Shown piece after piece: positions 7,994-15,768 of a stretch of DNA of 64,000 nt; the stretch's first letter is position 1, and the number at the start of each line of letters is the position of its first letter. This DNA comes from BOG-1155 sp963717985 (lineage in GTDB: Bacteria > Desulfobacterota > Syntrophorhabdia > Syntrophorhabdales > WCHB1-27): the NCBI GenBank assembly GCA_963717985.1, contig CAVQYC010000007.1, forward strand, positions 1 to 64,000, in the 5' to 3' direction. The notes below the pieces were generated by a model. The model was not told the DNA's origin, ran no database searches, and saw only the letters and a list, made by a program, of their open reading frames with translations. Position numbers and translations under genes: made by a program.

Positions 7994-8024
7994 GGCATGG
8001 ATTGCGGCGTCCGCCGGAATGACG
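7994..8024 (-). repeat. REP-like palindrome
   Basis: GGCATGGATTGCGGCGTCCG followed by CCGGAATGACG resembles the widespread bacterial extragenic palindrome of the GGAATCCATGCC type; the centre GCGGCGTCCGC can fold back. Otherwise 7800-8300 shows no convincing gene. Confidence 0.45.
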
Positions 8025-8304
8025 ACCCATCGGATAGCTACGAGAAGAGTTGAAACGGGAACGAGGGTAGAGTAGAGAGGGCAAGAGGAGCATTGCTGGC
8101 GCTCGTATACGATAGTGCAGCGATAAAGAGATGGAGCAAGCTTTTTCATTGCCGTCACCACCAAAAACGAAGGAATGTACATTGTGGCGGCTCGGGTGGC
8201 CAATCGGGCTACCCGCGTACCCACTTCCGGGTGATGACATTTCTCGACATGCCGTTGGCCCACCGACAGTGAAGAAAACAAAGGTTATGAGGTGGGCTGT
8301 TTGT

Positions 8305-8403
8305 GCGGCCGAGGCGATTTTTGATGCAGAGCGCGAAGCCGGGGTGCCGTCCGGGCCGCAGCATACTTTGTGCGTATGTGAGGACCCGGACACGCCCCGG
8401 CGA
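8305..8403 (+). repeat. Intact hairpin repeat (family 2)
   Basis: GCGGCCGAGGCGATTTTTGA leads into a long nested hairpin at 8338-8402: GCCGGGG pairs with CCCCGGC, then GTCCGGG with CCCGGAC, then GCATAC with GTATGT. The same sequence, split by IS110, is at 4483-4526 plus 7481-7523. It may be a REP-like element or a structured RNA; it lies upstream of the metallo-hydrolase gene. Confidence 0.65.
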
Positions 8404-8470
8404 CAAAGCTATGCGCAAAAAGCGCCCGGCCGCCCCTTGTCAACAAGAGTCGAACGTGATAGCATTTGTG

Positions 8471-9166
8471 ATGCCTGCTCCCCCCTCCCCGGAAACCGTC
8501 ACAGACGGCGTATATCTCGTCGGAAGCTCCGATCTGACCGACGGCAGGGACTGTTCGATCTACCTTGTGGACGCGGGGGAGCTCGTGCTCATTGACGCCG
8601 GGGCCGGCGTCAATACGGGCCAGATCGCGAAGAACATAGAGCTTCTCGGTCTCGATCCCGGCCGCCTCTCCACTCTCATCCTCACCCATTGTCACATCGA
8701 CCACGTGGGCGGCGCGGCCTACTTCAAGGAGCGGTTCGGCGTCAAGATCGTGATGCACGCCCTTGACGCCGACGCAGTGGAGCATGGCGACCACATAAAA
8801 ACCGGCGCTTCCTGGTATAACCTGCGTCTGCCCCCGCTGCCCGTCGACGTGAAGATCTCGCAAGATGAAGAGTCGTTGAGCTTCCGCGACGGCACGACGC
8901 TCGTATGCCTCCACACGCCGGGGCACACACCCGGCTCTCTCTCAGTGTACCTGGACCGGGGCGGGGAGAGGGTGCTTTTCGGCCAGGACATACACGGCCC
9001 TTTCCTCCCGGAGTTCGGCGCCGACCTCTCGGCCTGGCGGCGCTCCATGGAAACGCTGCTCCGCCTGGAGGCCGACATCCTCTGCGAGGGCCATTTCGGC
9101 GTGTACCGGACAAAGCCGGCCGTCAGGCAGTATATAGAGAGCTACCTGGACCAATACGGTTTGTAG
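8471..9166 (+). CDS. Metallo-beta-lactamase-fold hydrolase
   Basis: Glyoxalase-II/beta-lactamase-fold metallohydrolase of unknown substrate. The zinc motif THCHIDHVGG (HxHxDH) is followed by downstream metal ligands in LHTPGHTPGS, LFGQDIHG and CEGHFG, in the usual order. Start is uncertain: the frame is open back to 8303, but the first 50 codons overlap the family-2 hairpin repeat; ATG 8471 sits just before the conserved fold (TVTDGVYLVGSSD), with GTG 8456 and ATG 8411 as alternatives. None has a clear ribosome site. It stands alone in the island. Confidence 0.8.
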   Translation: MPAPPSPETVTDGVYLVGSSDLTDGRDCSIYLVDAGELVLIDAGAGVNTGQIAKNIELLGLDPGRLSTLILTHCHIDHVGGAAYFKERFGVKIVMHALDADAVEHGDHIKTGASWYNLRLPPLPVDVKISQDEESLSFRDGTTLVCLHTPGHTPGSLSVYLDRGGERVLFGQDIHGPFLPEFGADLSAWRRSMETLLRLEADILCEGHFGVYRTKPAVRQYIESYLDQYGL

Positions 9167-9199
9167 GATTCCTGGCGGACCCTTACTCCCGTCGATTGA

Positions 9200-9215
9200 T
9201 GTTTCATGTGAAACA
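9200..9215. promoter_or_regulatory. parS-like site (one mismatch)
   Basis: TGTTTCATGTGAAACA differs from the perfect palindrome at 4445 by one central base. It lies 34 bp after the metallo-hydrolase stop. A second parS copy near the origin is usual for ParABS systems. Confidence 0.68.
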
Positions 9216-9377
9216 CCGACTGCCCATGTACTCTACTCTACCCGCATTCATGCTTGTTTTTTGACTCGATCAATGATACATATGGTGTAGTAAATATGCC
9301 AAGCACGATGCCTTCCCGGAGGATGAGAAGCTCAGGAAAGCCGGGCGCTTGTAGGATTTACTGAGGGGGTATCCATC

Positions 9378-9584
9378 ATGACAACCATAGACGCAACGTC
9401 CGAAGTATTCATGACAGCCTTTCGCGCATTGCCGAAGAAAGCGAGAGAGGCGGTGGTCGACAAAATGCTTAACGACAAAGAATTTCGTGAAGACCTGATG
9501 GACGCTGCAATTATTGATCAGCGTCGCAAAGAGCCGTCACGTCCCTTAGAGGAGTATCTTTCAGACAGACGAAAGAAAGGCTGA
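9378..9584 (+). CDS. Antitoxin of a RelE/ParE-type pair
   Basis: A 68-aa charged, helical protein that ends 2 bp before the toxin start and is preceded by GAGGGGG. The C-terminal EPSRPLEEYLSDRRKKG resembles toxin-wrapping tails of such antitoxins. No family name could be assigned from sequence alone; the call rests on size, position and the adjacent toxin. It would neutralise the toxin and probably repress the pair. Confidence 0.65.
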   Translation: MTTIDATSEVFMTAFRALPKKAREAVVDKMLNDKEFREDLMDAAIIDQRRKEPSRPLEEYLSDRRKKG

Positions 9585-9586
9585 CA

Positions 9587-9820
9587 ATGCCGTATACCGT
9601 CTATCTGAAGAGATCAGCAGAAAAGGAGTTGGAAGACTTACCGGCAAAGATACACGACAAAATCATCACAGTCCTTCTTTCATTGAAAGACAATTCTTTC
9701 CCCCGCAATACCAAAAAGCTTCATGGTCGCGAAGGTCTCAGAATAAGAGTTGGCAATTATCGAATACTCTATGTTGTTGATGAGGCGCTTTTGTCTTCTA
9801 TCGAGCAGATTATTCGATAA
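9587..9820 (+). CDS. RelE/ParE-family toxin
   Basis: Small RelE/ParE-superfamily toxin, likely a ribosome-dependent mRNA interferase or gyrase poison. Typical features: YTVYLKRSAEKELEDLP at the start, the KLHGREGLRIRVGNYRILYVVD beta core with conserved Arg residues. At 77 aa it is slightly short; the usual last strand (…HRREVYR-like) is missing and replaced by LLSSIEQIIR, so the C-terminus may be altered by a mutation and activity is doubtful. Confidence 0.75.
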   Translation: MPYTVYLKRSAEKELEDLPAKIHDKIITVLLSLKDNSFPRNTKKLHGREGLRIRVGNYRILYVVDEALLSSIEQIIR

Positions 9821-10009
9821 TCACCGATGCGGTATTTCCAGAGTCCTCTGAGATCCTCTGATACTGCCCTCGTCAAAAAATCGGGGTTACCAAAACCCAC
9901 TGCAATTTACTTGTACGGCTAGCCCAATAGCGCAGGCAACACGTTGATGTGTTCCAGACGATGGTGTTCTCATGGGAGAGCGCCATTTTTTTACGTTTTG
10001 AGGCCGGAC

Positions 10010-10060
10010 GAAGGCGTCCTTGCTCCAGGAATGGGCAAGGGTGCCTTCTTATTTTATAGG
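10010..10060 (+). terminator. Hairpin with T-rich tail upstream of amtB
   Basis: GAAGGCGTCCTTGC (10010-10023) pairs with GCAAGGGTGCCTTC (10035-10048) at 12 of 14 positions, followed by TTATTTTAT. It ends about 15 bp before the amtB start, so it could be a terminator for upstream transcription or an attenuator for amtB. The rest of 9821-10009 shows no gene. Confidence 0.45.
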
Positions 10061-10072
10061 GAGGAGGTTTTT

Positions 10073-11299
10073 ATGAACACAGGTGATACGGCATGGGTTC
10101 TCATGTCCGCAGCGTTGGTCATGCTCATGACGCCGGGTCTCGCCTTTTTTTATGGCGGGATGGTGAGGCGCAAGAACGTGCTCGGCGTGCTGATGCAGTG
10201 CTTCACCATACTCTGCGTACTGAGCATTCAATGGGTGCTCTACGGGTACAGCCTTGCTTTTGCGCCGGGTAACGGGTTTTGGGGCGGTTTTGACTGGATC
10301 GGACTTACGGGCGTAGGCCTGGAGCCGTACAAAGCTTACGCACCGACAATCCCCCATCAGGCGTTCATGATCTTCCAGGCCATGTTCGCCATCATCACAC
10401 CCGCCCTGATCATCGGGGCCTTTGCGGAGCGGATGAAGTTTTCGGGCTTCCTCCTCTTCACAATCCTCTGGGCCACCTTTATTTACGATCCCGTCGCCCA
10501 CTGGGTATGGGGCGTGGGTGGATGGCTGAAAGACATGGGTGCCCTTGATTTTGCCGGGGGTACCGTCGTGCACATCAACGCGGGTATTGCCGCCCTGGCA
10601 ACCGCGCTCTTCATCGGCAAGAGAAAGGGCTACAACGGCAGAGCAATACCCCCCCACAACTTACCTCACACGGTGATCGGCACCGCCCTGCTCTGGTTCG
10701 GCTGGTTCGGCTTCAACGCAGGAAGCGCTCTCGCCGCAAACGGTCTTGCGGTCAACGCCTTTGTCGTCACCAACACCGCAGCCGCCACCGCGGGCCTCAC
10801 ATGGGCCGTCATCGAATGGATCCACAACGGGAAACCGACCATTTTCGGAACTGCCACGGGTGTGGTTGCGGGCCTCGTCGCTATTACGCCTGCGGCCGGC
10901 TTCGTCAGCGCCATGTCTGCGATAGTGATCGGCATATTCGTGAGCATTTTCTGTTTTATCTTCGTTGCACTCATCAAACCGCGGATGGGTTACGATGACT
11001 CCCTCGATGCCTTTGGCGTCCATTGCGTGGGCGGTATCTGGGGCGCCCTGGCTACCGGCCTCTTTGCCTCCAAGCTCATCAACCCCGACGCGGCCAACGG
11101 TCTTTTCTTCGGCAACCCCAGGCAATTCCTGATCCAGGCCCTTGCCGTCGCGGTTACCCTTGTCTATAGCTTCGTCGGGAGTCTGATCCTCTATAAGCTC
11201 GTCGACTGGGTCGTCGGCATGAGGGTCACTGAAAAGGAAGAAATCATTGGCCTCGACTTGACGCAGCATAACGAAAATGCGTATACCCTTTTAGAATAG
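10073..11299 (+). CDS. amtB: Ammonium transporter
   Basis: Inner-membrane ammonium channel of the Amt/Rh family, 408 aa with about 11 predicted membrane helices. Family signatures are visible: MTPGLAFFYGGMVRRKNVL at the first helix, the phenylalanine gate and twin-histidine pore region (VHINAGIAALATALFIGKRKG; DAFGVHCVGGIWGALATGLF). ATG 10073 follows GGGAGGAGG. The PII gene lies 142 bp downstream, the classical amtB-glnK pairing in which PII blocks the channel when nitrogen is plentiful. Confidence 0.95.
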   Translation: MNTGDTAWVLMSAALVMLMTPGLAFFYGGMVRRKNVLGVLMQCFTILCVLSIQWVLYGYSLAFAPGNGFWGGFDWIGLTGVGLEPYKAYAPTIPHQAFMIFQAMFAIITPALIIGAFAERMKFSGFLLFTILWATFIYDPVAHWVWGVGGWLKDMGALDFAGGTVVHINAGIAALATALFIGKRKGYNGRAIPPHNLPHTVIGTALLWFGWFGFNAGSALAANGLAVNAFVVTNTAAATAGLTWAVIEWIHNGKPTIFGTATGVVAGLVAITPAAGFVSAMSAIVIGIFVSIFCFIFVALIKPRMGYDDSLDAFGVHCVGGIWGALATGLFASKLINPDAANGLFFGNPRQFLIQALAVAVTLVYSFVGSLILYKLVDWVVGMRVTEKEEIIGLDLTQHNENAYTLLE

Positions 11300-11369
11300 G
11301 TATGGTCAAAACCTTTATGAAAGGGCCGGAGATAAATATAGGCAGTCATTTCTGCCTCTTCCTTTTTAT

Positions 11370-11428
11370 GAGGGGGAGGCTCCATGAGCTTGCTCACGGA
11401 GGGGGCGACGCTAGCCCCAGTAATCGCA
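11370..11428 (-). repeat. Dispersed palindromic repeat (family 1)
   Basis: Read on the minus strand it begins ATTACTGGGGCTAGCGTCGC followed by CCCCTCC, identical over its left half to the copy inside the glutamate synthase gene (18526 onward). It fills most of the gap between amtB and the PII gene. Confidence 0.75.
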
Positions 11429-11441
11429 TAGGAGACCAACG

Positions 11442-11783
11442 ATGAAAATAATCTTTGCCGTGATAAAACCGGACAGGCTGGAGGCGGTGAAACAGGAGCT
11501 TTACAAAGTAGACGTGAACCTTATAACCGTGAGCGAGGTGCTCGGGCATGGGCGCCAGATGGGCGTCACCGAGGTCTATCGCGGCGTCAAGGAAATGGGC
11601 AACCTGTTAAGAAAAATTCAGCTCATGATTGCCGTAAATGACCCCTACGTCGAAGCGACAATCAAGGCCATTATCAAAGGCGGGAAGACGGGCGAGATCG
11701 GCGATGGCAAGATATTTGTGCTCCCCATGGAGGAATGCATCCGCATAAGGACGGAGGAGCGGGGCGGGGCGGCCATCGGTTAA
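11442..11783 (+). CDS. glnK: PII signal-transduction protein (GlnK-like)
   Basis: Trimeric PII sensor of nitrogen and energy state, 113 aa, expected to bind ATP/ADP and 2-oxoglutarate and regulate AmtB and possibly glutamine synthetase. The C-terminal signature TGEIGDGKIFVLPMEECIRIRTEERG is intact. The T-loop reads Y46-R-G-V-K-E51: the tyrosine that GlnD uridylylates in GlnB/GlnK (position 51) is glutamate here, so regulation by uridylylation is not expected at that site. Ribosome site AGGAGA precedes ATG. Located between amtB and glnA. Confidence 0.92.
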   Translation: MKIIFAVIKPDRLEAVKQELYKVDVNLITVSEVLGHGRQMGVTEVYRGVKEMGNLLRKIQLMIAVNDPYVEATIKAIIKGGKTGEIGDGKIFVLPMEECIRIRTEERGGAAIG

Positions 11784-11950
11784 CGCCGCGGGGTGTCGCA
11801 AGGGGCGGTTACCAGACGATGACGTTTTTTACTTGTATACCGCGTGACGTGTATGGCGCACGGCGTTGTGTATCTTTGTATCAAGGATGCCCGGCGTCCC
11901 AAGGCTTCCAGCCGAAAGGGCTGAAACCCTTCTGCACATGAGGTTTGCGA

Positions 11951-12208
11951 ATGACAGGCGCACGCAGCAAAAACAGGCTCAGACTGGCCAGGATCGCCGG
12001 CGACAGCGTCCTCAACGAGAAAATTCTCCCAAAAGAGACGCTCGATAGCGAGCTTGTGGGCGTGATCGCGGGTCAGATGACGAACATCGTCGCGGAGATG
12101 GCAGCGGAGTGGGAATCGAACCCCGCATCCGACGAGATGAGAGAGGGGCTCGGCCTGCTGCGCCGTTACCTTGATTGTCTGAAGACATACCGAAAAGGCA
12201 GCATATAA
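11951..12208 (+). CDS. Small hypothetical protein upstream of glnA
   Basis: An 85-aa soluble, helical protein with no recognised domain, ending 13 bp before glnA and probably cotranscribed with it. ATG 11951 has GAGG 7 bp upstream; TTG 11945 is an alternative. Its position suggests a role near nitrogen assimilation, but nothing in the sequence shows a function. Confidence 0.55.
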   Translation: MTGARSKNRLRLARIAGDSVLNEKILPKETLDSELVGVIAGQMTNIVAEMAAEWESNPASDEMREGLGLLRRYLDCLKTYRKGSI

Positions 12209-12221
12209 AAACAAGGAGGAA

Positions 12222-13724
12222 ATGATGGAGAAGAAAACCGGCGCAAAAGGGAGCGGCAAATCGTTCCGCTGGACTGGAGCGGTCACGGACAAAGACGTCC
12301 AGAATGTGGCGAAGCTTATCAAAGACAACAAAATCCAGGTCGTGGATCTGAAATTCTGCGATCTTCCCGGCCTTTGGCAGCACTTTTCAGTCCCCGCGGC
12401 TGAGCTGGTCGAGATTAAAGACCTCGCAACGAGTATATGGGAGGACGGCATAGGCTTCGACGGTTCTTCCATCAGAGGTTTTCAGAAGATCAACGAGTCC
12501 GACATGATCCTTCTGCCCGACCCCGGAAGCGCAGTGGTCGATCCCGCCTGCGCCATACCTACCTTGAGCGTCATTTGCGACATTTATGACCCTGTAACAA
12601 AGAAGCCCTATACCCGCGATCCCCGGTACATCAGCAAGAAAGCAGAGGCCTTTCTGAAGACGACCGGCATTGCCGACGAGAGCTACTACGGCCCGGAGCA
12701 GGAGTTTTTCATCTTCGACGACATCCGCTTCGATCAGACCATCAACAGCGGCTACTATTTTATCGACTCCGTCGAGGGCGCCTGGAACTCCGGCCGCGAC
12801 GAGAAACCGAACCTGGGCTACAAGCCGCGCTACAAGGAAGGCTACTTCCCCGTCCCGCCCACCGATTCCCTCCAGGACCTGCGCAGCGAGATCCTTCTCG
12901 TCATGATGAAGGCAGGGCTCAAGATGGAAGTGCAGCACCACGAAGTCGCCACTGCGGGCCAGTGCGAGATGGACATGAGGTATGCGCCCCTCGTCCAGAT
13001 GGCGGACCAGTGCATGATGTACAAATACATCGTCAAGAACGTGGTCAAGAAACATAACATGGTCGCGACGTTCATGCCGAAGCCCCTCTTCGGCGACAAC
13101 GGCTCCGGCATGCACACCCATATATCCCTCTGGAGCAAAGGGACAAACATCTTCTACGATCCCAAAGGCTACGCCGGCATCAGCCAGGCGGCCAAGTACG
13201 CCATCGGCGGCCTGTTGAAACACGCGCCCGCGCTGCTGGCCTTCTGTGCGCCCACGACCAACTCCTACAAGAGGCTGGTACCCGGCTACGAAGCGCCTGT
13301 CAACCTCGTCTACTCGGCCCGAAACCGCTCCGCAGCGGTCAGGATACCCATGTACTCAGACAATCCCAAGGCCAAGAGGCTCGAATTCAGGCCGCCCGAC
13401 TGCATGTGCAACCCCTACCTGTCCTTCCCCGCGATCCTGATGGCCTGCATCGACGGCATCATCAAGAAGATCGACCCGGGCAACCCGACGGATGTGAATA
13501 CCTACCACATGTCGCCGGAAGACTTCGCCAAGATACCGACCGTTCCGGGCTCCCTTGCCGAGGCCATCGATGCCCTGGAGAAGGACAACGAATTCCTCCT
13601 CCGCGGCAATGTCTTTACCAAGGACCTGATCGATATGTGGATCGACTATAAGAGAGAAAACGAGATCGATCCCATCCGCCTCCGGCCGCATCCTTACGAA
13701 TTCTATCTCTACTTCGATCTCTAG
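12222..13724 (+). CDS. glnA: Glutamine synthetase type I
   Basis: Cytoplasmic dodecameric ligase making glutamine from glutamate, ammonia and ATP. Signatures in order: GFDGSSIRGF, GPEQEFFIFD, HHEVATAGQCE, NGSGMHTHISLW (ATP site), KRLVPGYEAPVNLVYSARNRSAAVRIP and RLEFRPPDCMCNPYLSF. The 500-aa chain is longer than the usual 440-470; about 27 lysine-rich residues are added at the N-terminus. AGGAGG precedes the start. Neighbours amtB, PII and glutamate synthase make this the ammonium assimilation locus. Confidence 0.96.
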   Translation: MMEKKTGAKGSGKSFRWTGAVTDKDVQNVAKLIKDNKIQVVDLKFCDLPGLWQHFSVPAAELVEIKDLATSIWEDGIGFDGSSIRGFQKINESDMILLPDPGSAVVDPACAIPTLSVICDIYDPVTKKPYTRDPRYISKKAEAFLKTTGIADESYYGPEQEFFIFDDIRFDQTINSGYYFIDSVEGAWNSGRDEKPNLGYKPRYKEGYFPVPPTDSLQDLRSEILLVMMKAGLKMEVQHHEVATAGQCEMDMRYAPLVQMADQCMMYKYIVKNVVKKHNMVATFMPKPLFGDNGSGMHTHISLWSKGTNIFYDPKGYAGISQAAKYAIGGLLKHAPALLAFCAPTTNSYKRLVPGYEAPVNLVYSARNRSAAVRIPMYSDNPKAKRLEFRPPDCMCNPYLSFPAILMACIDGIIKKIDPGNPTDVNTYHMSPEDFAKIPTVPGSLAEAIDALEKDNEFLLRGNVFTKDLIDMWIDYKRENEIDPIRLRPHPYEFYLYFDL

Positions 13725-13740
13725 GAGGAGATAGGGGGTC

Positions 13741-14466
13741 GTGAGCGGCAAGGTTTACATCATCAGCCATGCGGAGAACGAAGGGCCTGGGCTGATGGGG
13801 GGGTTTTTCCAACGCCTCGGCTGGGAAGAGGTGGGTCTCTGCCTCTGGCGAGGCGATGAGCTTCCCCGGGACCTGGACTCCGCGGCAGGTATCGTGATGC
13901 TCGGCGGCCCCATGAATGTGTATCAAGAAAAAGAGTATCCGTTTTTGAAGAAGGAAGACCTGTTCATAAGGGGGGTGCTCAGGGAGGAGGTTCCCTTCCT
14001 GGGCATCTGCCTTGGTTCTCAGCTTTTGGCAAAGGCATGCGGGGCCGCGGTCACGAAGTCGCCCGAGAAAGAGATAGGATGGTATGACGTGCAGTTGACG
14101 GGGGAGGGGCAGGACGATGACCTTTTCCGCGGTCTCGGGCAGACGCTCTCCGTCCTCCAGTGGCACGGCGATACCTTCGCCGTACCCGATGGCGGCATAC
14201 TCCTTGCCACGGGAAGGCCGTGCCGCAACCAGGCATTCAAGATGGGCAGTTGCGCCTACGGTCTCCAGTTCCATCCGGAAGTGACGGCCGATATGGTAAA
14301 GGCGTGGTCGGAGGAGGACGGGGTATCCTTCGACGCAGGCCCAATGGAAGAAGAAGGGGCGGCGCAGCGAGCGCAGTTTGAAAAACAGGCCCGAAGACTG
14401 AGTGACAACTTCACGGAGATCATGAAATCGGCCATGACGGCGAAAAAGGTCATGGATAACCTGTAA
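13741..14466 (+). CDS. Class I glutamine amidotransferase-like protein
   Basis: GMP-synthase-like class I amidotransferase (GATase1) domain alone, 241 aa. Catalytic triad candidates are visible: Cys in FLGICLGSQLLAKA, and His/Glu in GLQFHPEVT. No synthetase partner domain is present, so the amine acceptor is unknown; such stand-alone enzymes often sit beside glnA and may hydrolyse gamma-glutamyl compounds. GTG start 16 bp after glnA, with AGGAGG overlapping the glnA stop region, implies cotranscription. Confidence 0.85.
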   Translation: MSGKVYIISHAENEGPGLMGGFFQRLGWEEVGLCLWRGDELPRDLDSAAGIVMLGGPMNVYQEKEYPFLKKEDLFIRGVLREEVPFLGICLGSQLLAKACGAAVTKSPEKEIGWYDVQLTGEGQDDDLFRGLGQTLSVLQWHGDTFAVPDGGILLATGRPCRNQAFKMGSCAYGLQFHPEVTADMVKAWSEEDGVSFDAGPMEEEGAAQRAQFEKQARRLSDNFTEIMKSAMTAKKVMDNL

Positions 14467-14532
14467 AGCTATTGACAATAGCCCGAATCTGATGGTAGAT
14501 TAACGGCGGCACAGAGGGGTGTCAAAAAGACC

Positions 14533-14560
14533 AGGGCGTCCACTCCGGACGTCCTTTTTC
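14533..14560 (+). terminator. Probable intrinsic terminator
   Basis: AGGGCGTCC pairs with GGACGTCCT across a short loop and is followed by TTTTTC. It separates the glnA/amidotransferase pair from the mvhD-metVF genes. A second small hairpin, GCTATT/AATAGC, is at 14468-14482. Confidence 0.55.
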
Positions 14561-14575
14561 GTGGGTGGGAATATT

Positions 14576-15010
14576 ATGGAGGCCAACCAGGGCAGCACCA
14601 ACACCGCAATTTTTTTCTGTCAACAACTCGATCCCGATCAAGACACAAACAGGCGGCTCCTCGAAAAGGAGCTGGGCCGGAAGATCCGCTTTTTCCCTCT
14701 GCCCTGCAGCGGCAGGATAGACGCGCTCCACCTGCTGAAGGCGATCGAGACAGGCGCAGAAAAGGTCTACGTCATTACCTGTCCCGAAGGCGCCTGCAAA
14801 TACAGGCAGGGCAACGTGCGGGCGGGCAAGCGGCTCGAATACGCGAAAACCCTGATCCAGGAGATAGAAATGCCGGCCGGATGCCTGGAAATTGTTCGTG
14901 CCCCCGCCACGCTCCCGCTCTCGATAGACGGTCTCGTCCGGCAGCTCCTTGGGCTGCCTCCGGCAGCAGGCCCTGTCCGGGCAGGCAAGACCGACAACGG
15001 CGCCGGGTAG
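14576..15010 (+). CDS. MvhD-like iron-sulfur electron-transfer subunit
   Basis: Member of the MvhD/FlpD family, small [2Fe-2S] proteins that pass electrons between a dehydrogenase and HdrA-type flavoproteins. Four well-placed cysteines are seen in FFCQQ, LPCSGR and ITCPEGACKYR. 144 aa, normal for the family; ATG 14576 starts just before the domain. It heads a run with metV and metF, as in bacteria where MetVF couples to Hdr/Mvh modules, but no hdrA is present here; the nearby glutamate-synthase-like flavoproteins are possible partners. Confidence 0.82.
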   Translation: MEANQGSTNTAIFFCQQLDPDQDTNRRLLEKELGRKIRFFPLPCSGRIDALHLLKAIETGAEKVYVITCPEGACKYRQGNVRAGKRLEYAKTLIQEIEMPAGCLEIVRAPATLPLSIDGLVRQLLGLPPAAGPVRAGKTDNGAG

Positions 15011-15099
15011 CGTGGGCGACCGGTTGCGACCAGTCTGTGGACGACTGGTGCCCGCTATTGTTGCTTGCGGGTGTCCCCATAATTGCAAAGGAGTGACGC

Positions 15100-15768
15100 A
15101 TGATAACCGCTGAAAGAAAACCCTTCCCTGAGATAAAGGAGAGCATCAAACCCTATGAAAAGATCCTGATGGTGGGGTGCGGCACCTGCGTGGCCGAATG
15201 CGCGGCGGGAGGCGAGAAAGAAGTGGCCCTCCTCGCGTCTCAGCTCCGCATCGATGCGGCCAGGGAGGGGCGAAAGACCGAAATCAAAGAGATGACCGTG
15301 GACAGGCAGTGCGTCTACGAGTTTATCGACCAGGTCACCGCCTTGGCCGATCAATACGACGTGATCCTCTCCCTCGGATGCGGGGCTGGAGTCCAGGCCA
15401 TGGCAGAAGTGCTGCCCAAGATTCACATTATCCCCGCCCTCAACACCACCTGCATCGCCGAGACAAAGGAGGCAGGGGTCTGGATTGAGGACTGCCGGGG
15501 GTGCGGCGACTGCAAGCTCGACCACTTTGCCGATATTTGTCCCATTACCCGGTGTGCCAAGGGGCTCTTCAACGGACCTTGCGGCGGCTCGAAAGAGGGC
15601 CATTGTGAAGTCGACCCGGAGGCGTTGTGCGCCTGGCATCAGATTATCACACGCCTTGAGGAGACGGGCCGGACCGAATCGATGGACGAGGTATATCCGC
15701 CCGCCAATTGGGCGAAAACGCAGGGGAAGGGGCCCAGGAAAATCGTGAGGGAGGATCAGAGAGCGTGA
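15100..15768 (+). CDS. metV: MetV-like iron-sulfur partner of methylenetetrahydrofolate reductase
   Basis: Cysteine-rich protein matching the methylenetetrahydrofolate reductase C-terminal (MetV) family. Cysteines fall in an N-terminal GCGTCVAEC motif and in a C-terminal cluster CRGCGDC…CPITRCAKGLFNGPCGG…HC, suitable for a zinc or Fe-S centres. It should relay electrons to MetF in the methyl branch of the Wood-Ljungdahl route. It overlaps metF (TGATG) and follows mvhD by 89 bp; that gap holds a small hairpin (ACCAGTC/GACTGGT at 15029-15049) and a possible family-1 repeat remnant. Confidence 0.88.
   Translation: MITAERKPFPEIKESIKPYEKILMVGCGTCVAECAAGGEKEVALLASQLRIDAAREGRKTEIKEMTVDRQCVYEFIDQVTALADQYDVILSLGCGAGVQAMAEVLPKIHIIPALNTTCIAETKEAGVWIEDCRGCGDCKLDHFADICPITRCAKGLFNGPCGGSKEGHCEVDPEALCAWHQIITRLEETGRTESMDEVYPPANWAKTQGKGPRKIVREDQRA

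Noticed and set aside
8195..8240. Possible extra copy of the family-1 repeat (GGGCTACCCGCGTACCCACT)
   Set aside because: Only short GC-rich similarity and none of the ATTACTGGGG core.
8131..8595. Open frame upstream of and overlapping the metallo-hydrolase
   Set aside because: It runs through the family-2 hairpin repeat and reads in another frame over the real gene; no domain or ribosome site.
9587..9900. Hidden C-terminal strand of the RelE-like toxin in another frame
   Set aside because: The alternative frame (FVFYRADYSI…) is only loosely similar to the family's last strand, so a frameshift cannot be claimed.
11854..11870. Sigma-54-like TGGCGCACGGCGTTGT upstream of the small gene before glnA
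   Set aside because: The GG and downstream GT/GC are one base out of register, so the essential -24/-12 spacing fails.
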